From the NCBI GenBank assembly GCA_001599815.1, contig BCIA01000006.1:2606961-2670960 (forward strand): 64,000 bases of DNA. Direction: 5' to 3'. Each line of letters opens with the position of its first letter. Position 1 is the first letter of the stretch. The position numbers and the translations under genes are program-made. A model generated the notes under the pieces. It was not told the origin of the DNA. It saw only the letters and a program-made list of their open reading frames with translations, and made no database searches. This stretch comes from Furcasterigmium furcatum (Eukaryota > Ascomycota > Sordariomycetes > Glomerellales > Plectosphaerellaceae). Shown piece by piece: positions 59,661 to 64,000 of the stretch.

Positions 59661-61654
59661 TTAAAATCCCAGCATAAATGAGCTCCCTCTTGCCGTGGTC
59701 TTGTCGGTATTATCCGGGGATACGTCACGTTGAACACGCTTGCCATTAGAGACCAGGATACTGAAGCATGAGGACCTCGTGCGCGCCCAATGTTCCGATC
59801 CGGCCTCATCGAGGCCCTGTACACTGGTATCCCCAAGCCCATGGGATTCGTCATATGACCAACGGGAGGGGTGGCGAATTCCCTTCCTTTCATGGAAACC
59901 TGGCATATTCGGCAGGTCATGGCAGCCAGAGTCGTCGATGCGGGAAGCCGGATCAAACGAGATGAAGAGCAAGGGAGTTTTGGGACCATGTCGCTCTCCC
60001 CCACCGTCCGTGACAGTGACCACCATGGACCGGTCATCCATGACTCCGCGGAAAGAATCGCGATGCCCTCGAATAGTCATTGCCTCTACAAGAGGGTCCC
60101 TATCCCCCTTTCTACCGACAGAGCCACCAAGAGGCGGCCAGATGTTGACTTTATTAACAGAACCCGAATGGGGACGAGAGATGGTTCGCAGTCGCATCGT
60201 TTGGCAGGGCTGCTGCCCCTCGACGAGGGTCTCCTCCCAGACAATATCGACGAAGGTCTCGCACAGTGGATGATACGAGCGAAGACAGCATCGCTTGGGG
60301 GCATCGTATGACAGCGTGTCCCCATGATCACCTCTGTGGAAGGTCGCTGGTTCGCGTTGGCGTGGACCTCGGACGCTGGGTAGGTCGCCAGACGTCATCC
60401 AGAAATCGTTCCTGACTGAGCTGTCGGGTGATGGGACTGACGCACTGAAACCGCTGGCCAGGGTCTCGTCTGTGAAATCGATTGCCGTTTTGTAGCAAGT
60501 GCGTATGCTGGGACTCACGGCTTGGAGCCATTCCATTCGAACCTCCAAGATCATGGGCAAGCCAGTCTCGGGGTCTTGCTCCAACTTGAGCGTACTCCAA
60601 GCGTCATGAATCGGGCCCTCCTCCTGCCGTCTTCGGAAGAAATGTCGCTCGGTTGGCTCACCCAGGTTGTTCAAGTGATGTCTGCTGACGAAGTACGTCG
60701 AGGTCCATTCCATGGTGGTGTCGTTAAGACGGCCGGGGTTGACTGAGACGGCGTAGAAGTAATCACCAACGACTTCAAAGCAGAGAGTGTTGCTGTATAT
60801 CTCCTGGGAGAGGCTTTCGAGTGGGACGTGGTCATGTACCCAGGTCCGAGTCGAAATATCGAAACATCTCAGTACCCATCTATGTTGGCCAATCGCAGTT
60901 GCTTCCTCTCGCGAGACGAGCAAAACAGACGTGTTGGCGATTCCGACCCAGTACCTGCTCCGGGAGGGAATCTGACGGCTTTCGAGTATGTGCTGGCTGA
61001 GCGGGTCGACAATGACGACGTATGAAACATAATTTAGTCCGACCTTGTGCTCGTAGCGGCAGCAGAGCAAGCCCTCGGCGTAGTGGATGGGGTAGAAGCT
61101 GTAGTGGATGACGCTCTTGGACGCCTCGACGGCGACGTCAAGTAATTTGCGGGAGTCGATGACGATCTCTTCGCGGGCAGCACTGTGCATGTCGAGCAAG
61201 TGGATAGACTCGCGGCCCTGGGTGTAGCAGAGCATGCCAGACATGTACACGAAGTTATCGGCCATGGCGACAAAGGCAACTTGAAAAGGAGTGCCGGTGG
61301 CTATGGCGTTGAGAGTCTTCATAGACCTGCGGAGACCCTGAGCATAGAGGCCGGTGATCGCTTGTGCATCTCGTGTCTCACGGGCTCTGGGAGCGCTCAG
61401 CTTTCTCAAGATTAGCGCCAAGGTTTGCGGTAAAGGGGACCTCTCTGCCCACTCACTTCGAGAGCATGCTTCGCGATGGACTCGTTGAACATGATGACAC
61501 GGTAGAAGTGTCGGCTGACCGTGGCCCAGCGACAGACATCTTGCAGATTGAGTGACTCGGAAACAACGACGATCAGCTCTGGAGGCAGGTCTCGCAAGCC
61601 GGTCATGGTCCCTTCTGGCCGGGATCGAGATGTCTTCTTTTGGGCGGACGCCAA
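59661..61654 (-). CDS. F-box protein, 645 residues
   Basis: Two exons, 61457-61654 and 59661-61400, with the intron just after the F-box (ALE joined to LSAPRARETR). Residues about 19-60 form an F-box (GLRDLPPELIVVVSESLNLQ, then VCRWATVSRHFYRVIM), the Skp1-binding motif of SCF ubiquitin ligases. The rest has no recognised substrate-binding repeat; segments such as SVIHYSFYPIHYAEGLLCCRYEHK and WVLRCFDISTRTWVHDHVPL resemble the beta-strand rich, loosely repeated sequence seen in many fungal F-box proteins of unknown target. The start at 61654 (MASAQKKTSRSRPEG) is basic; a second in-frame ATG follows at residue 17, immediately before the F-box. Target unknown. Such genes expand rapidly in fungi. 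Confidence 0.85.
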
Positions 61655-63666
61655 GTTGGGGCGTAAATCAGGTTGTGTTAGTTGACGGAGGAGGCCAGGG
61701 CGAAAAGATTTCGAGAAAATAGGCTGGCTAGCACCGGAGTGAGAAGGGTGGTGAGATTGTCGTGAGTGACTCGAGAAGTCCGTCTGCCTGTTTTCCCCTT
61801 CCCGGATGGAGAGAAAACCAGAGACTCTCTGATAAAACGGATGTTAGCTTGAGGCTCTGCTAGTCAAGACGAATGGACCTAAAGGGGTCGGACGGGAGGC
61901 AAAGGCCGGGGAAGGAGCCCTTCCGGCAGTCTGTCACTGCGCCTGCTGTGCCTTCCGTCCATGTATAGTAGGTAAAGTACGGGCCCGGCCGTTTCAGCGC
62001 CGACATACTAGTATTGTAGTACCACCTCCTACCTACTTACATAAGAGGCGGTAGGTATCCGGGTGATACACATGGAGTACGAAACTTACTTACCTCCACA
62101 AGACCAGCCCGCTGACCCAAGCTGTAAGACCTGATCTCAAATCCCGTCCTCTGACGGCATCGAGCAAGGGCTGTCTGTCAGGCCATGGATCCCCCGGGTG
62201 CCCAGAAGCCTGGCCGTTCCTCTTTATCGTGTCGTTCTGTGGGGACCAGATCAGTTGAGCCGCACGCGCGCGCATTCTTTGGCCGTCACCCGTGACACCC
62301 TGACTGACCGACCCCGGCGACACCGCGGAGGAACGGACACTGTGCCGGATGCGATATTCGCTTCCTTCAACTGCTGCCCGCTCCGTTGAAGATCCTCAGC
62401 CCCAGATCTCTGGCGTTGTCCGATGCCAGAGCCTCACTCACACCCGGCACGATGGTCTCGGGGGTGGACATGATGACGAGAAATGAAGTCGGTTCCCAGA
62501 CTGCGGCTCTCGAAGAAGGGGCGGGGGTCGGCATTTCCTCTCCAGCCCGTTCATCAACCGAGCAAGACCGGACCGACGCAGCCTGATTGCGGCGGCCTCA
62601 AAACAGACAAGAGTCGGAGAGAGGGAGAGAGAGGGCGCGCGCACGCAAACAACCCTTGGCTTTGCTTCGATGTCGAGGTAGTGTCGACAGCTTCGCAGGT
62701 GCATTGTCCAATAACATGCGGCCGCGGAGAGCCCCCTTGCATCCGCACCGGAAGGGAGTGGGGGAGCGAACCAGACCTGCCCTGAGGGGGTTGAGGCTCT
62801 GCTGGAATTTGGGGGAGCACATGCCGGACTCGTTCACCGAGCTCCTCGTCGTCACCCTCCTGGCTGGCTGGGCAGGCACGATGCCCGACAGCTGTGGTGA
62901 TGCCGGGTAGCCATGTATGAATAAAACCACCGCCCCGAAGCTTCCGGCTTCATTGATAATAAGGTATCGGCCCACGTCACGATGCCACACGACAGAACTG
63001 GAATTGGCACTTGTCCAACCCCTCCCCAGAGCCTCGTCTATCAGAGAGCGCCAAGTAGATCATGCGGGCCACACCCCAAACAGCGCCGTGGCCCCCAATC
63101 GAAAATAACCTTGTCCATCACGAGATGCCACCAAGCCCAATATCGATGCTGAGAAGTACCCGGCCGGATCTGGTCAACAGAGCCTTGCGAAGTTCAATGC
63201 AAGGCCCACCGATCTCCTCCGCTACAGAACGCCACAGTAGCTTTGGGCCCGTCTGGCTGTTGACCGAAGCCGCTTCGAGTTTAAAAGGGCATCAATCAGG
63301 CTGCGCGTGGAGCAAGGAAGCTCGTCGTGGAGGCGGGCTCTTCGAATGGAATTCTAACGACTACGCCGTGTCTATGCGACCTCGGCCTCGGCCTCGGCAA
63401 GAGAGCCTTCTCGATCTTGTTCGTCAGGTGGCCTCCTCGACCTTCCCACTCGAATACCTTCTCCCCGTCCAGGCCGCCCTCCTGGCACTTTCACCAAAGT
63501 TGTACCCGTCGGCTTCAGTGTCCAAAATCGGCTAGGCCTCATCGTGACCAGATAGCCGCTCATCCTCATCAATGCGCCGGCCCCGGGCAACCCCTCATCT
63601 CGGTCTGCGCCTCTGTCCAATATTACGGCCGTGAGATCCATCCGGGTCATGTCGTTTTGAAGCTCG
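61655..63666. other. Intergenic: F-box promoter and 3' side of the SH3 gene
   Basis: About 2 kb. The part 61960-62095 is crowded with GTAGGTA, CCTACCTACTTAC and related words, the densest patch of this motif class in the window. No supportable gene; frames at 62400-63100 are Ser/Arg-rich and look random. Confidence 0.45.
61965..62095. repeat. Patch of TAGGTA / TACCTAC-like words
   Basis: Within about 130 bp the words GTAGGTA (twice), CCTACCTACTTAC, TACTTACCTCC and CTAGTATTGTAGTACC occur on both strands. They match the TAGGTAC-type motifs scattered in other gaps (about 10190, 10523, 14103, 14288, 23888, 40610, 49200). Low-complexity spacer of unknown role. Confidence 0.55.
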
Positions 63667-64000
63667 CTATGCGCCATTCAATTGCACATAATTACCTGCG
63701 TGATGTTAGCTCCGAGCCTTTTTCCGCTGTGAATGCTTCGGCGGAAGGACATACCAGGAAACTGTCCCTGCTTGCCGTTGACCCTCCCTGTCCACCACTC
63801 GTTGTCGTTCTGCGTGCGGCTGACAATCTCGATCACGTCGCCGGTCCGGAAGCTGAGATCGCCCTCTGCCTGCGCGTCGTAGTCGTACATCGCCGTGACG
63901 GTCTCCGCGATCGGGATGGGTGCAGCGCTGAGGCGGCTGGGCTTCGGCTTCGGCGGGGGAGGCTTGGCCTTGGCGGCGGCCATTGCCTGCAGGCCCGGAG
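63667..64000 (-). CDS. SH3-domain C-terminus of an RVS167/amphiphysin-like BAR adaptor, partial
   Basis: Only the 3' end is inside the window: exon 63755-64000 (continuing past the right edge) and last exon 63667-63694, joined by a 60-bp intron, so that GQFPG runs into NYVQLNGA and a stop. The visible protein begins [20 protein letters not shown], a Pro/Lys-rich linker, and continues into a complete SH3 domain: ALYDY-type motif ([15 protein letters not shown]), [22 protein letters not shown] and FPGNYV. The linker plus SH3 at the very C-terminus is typical of fungal RVS167/Hob1 endocytic proteins, which carry a BAR domain upstream; that part is off the window, so the name is an inference. The protein would act at cortical actin patches. 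Confidence 0.85.

Overview
The window is nuclear DNA of a filamentous ascomycete, most likely a Sordariomycete. Evidence: GC-rich genes with 0 to 4 short (about 50-80 bp) GT-AG introns, a CTAAC-type branch sequence in several of them, CT-rich leaders, multi-kilobase intergenic spacers rich in TAGGTAC-like motifs, and fungus-specific families (regulated neutral trehalase, STE7/MEK2-type MAPKK, GPI-anchored GH16 glucanase, ArAE_2_N/DUF2421 membrane protein). I rebuilt exon structures by hand from splice sites, reading frame and family conservation; all multi-exon models below keep frame end to end. Genus cannot be decided from this sequence alone.

Layout. 0-13 kb: isocitrate lyase (minus, cut by the left edge), neutral trehalase (minus, 5 exons), a FAM210/DUF1279 mitochondrial-type protein (plus) and fumarase (plus). 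13-24.5 kb: a sparse region with one small conserved-looking protein and a secreted PNGase A-like amidase. 24.5-32 kb: SNF1/AMPK catalytic subunit (minus), an uncharacterised presumed mitochondrial protein (minus), and DNA polymerase epsilon subunit B (plus). 32-46 kb: a large ER-type transporter-like protein (minus), a HAD-family phosphatase (plus), the STE7/MEK2 MAPKK (minus) and histone chaperone SPT6 (plus). 46-52 kb: a GPI-anchored GH16 glucanase with a tandem Ser-rich stalk (minus) and ribosome-biogenesis factor RRP7 (minus). 52-59 kb: a GMP synthase gene broken by 18 introns, a MOSC/ferredoxin-reductase/2Fe-2S fusion (plus), and an unrecognised polytopic membrane protein (minus). 59-64 kb: an F-box protein (minus) and the SH3 end of an RVS167-like BAR adaptor (minus, cut by the right edge).

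Functionally this is mostly housekeeping and signalling. Several genes touch carbon-source switching (glyoxylate cycle, trehalose breakdown, TCA fumarase, SNF1 derepression kinase), but they are spread over 27 kb on both strands with independent promoters, so I do not call a cluster. No rRNA, tRNA, CRISPR, transposon ORF or secondary-metabolite core gene was found. The most unusual item is the GMP synthase: intact by every catalytic motif, yet with 19 exons (one of only 20 bp, and one intron cutting the ATP PP-loop), far more fragmented than any neighbour, and sitting beside a redox fusion gene and an orphan membrane protein.
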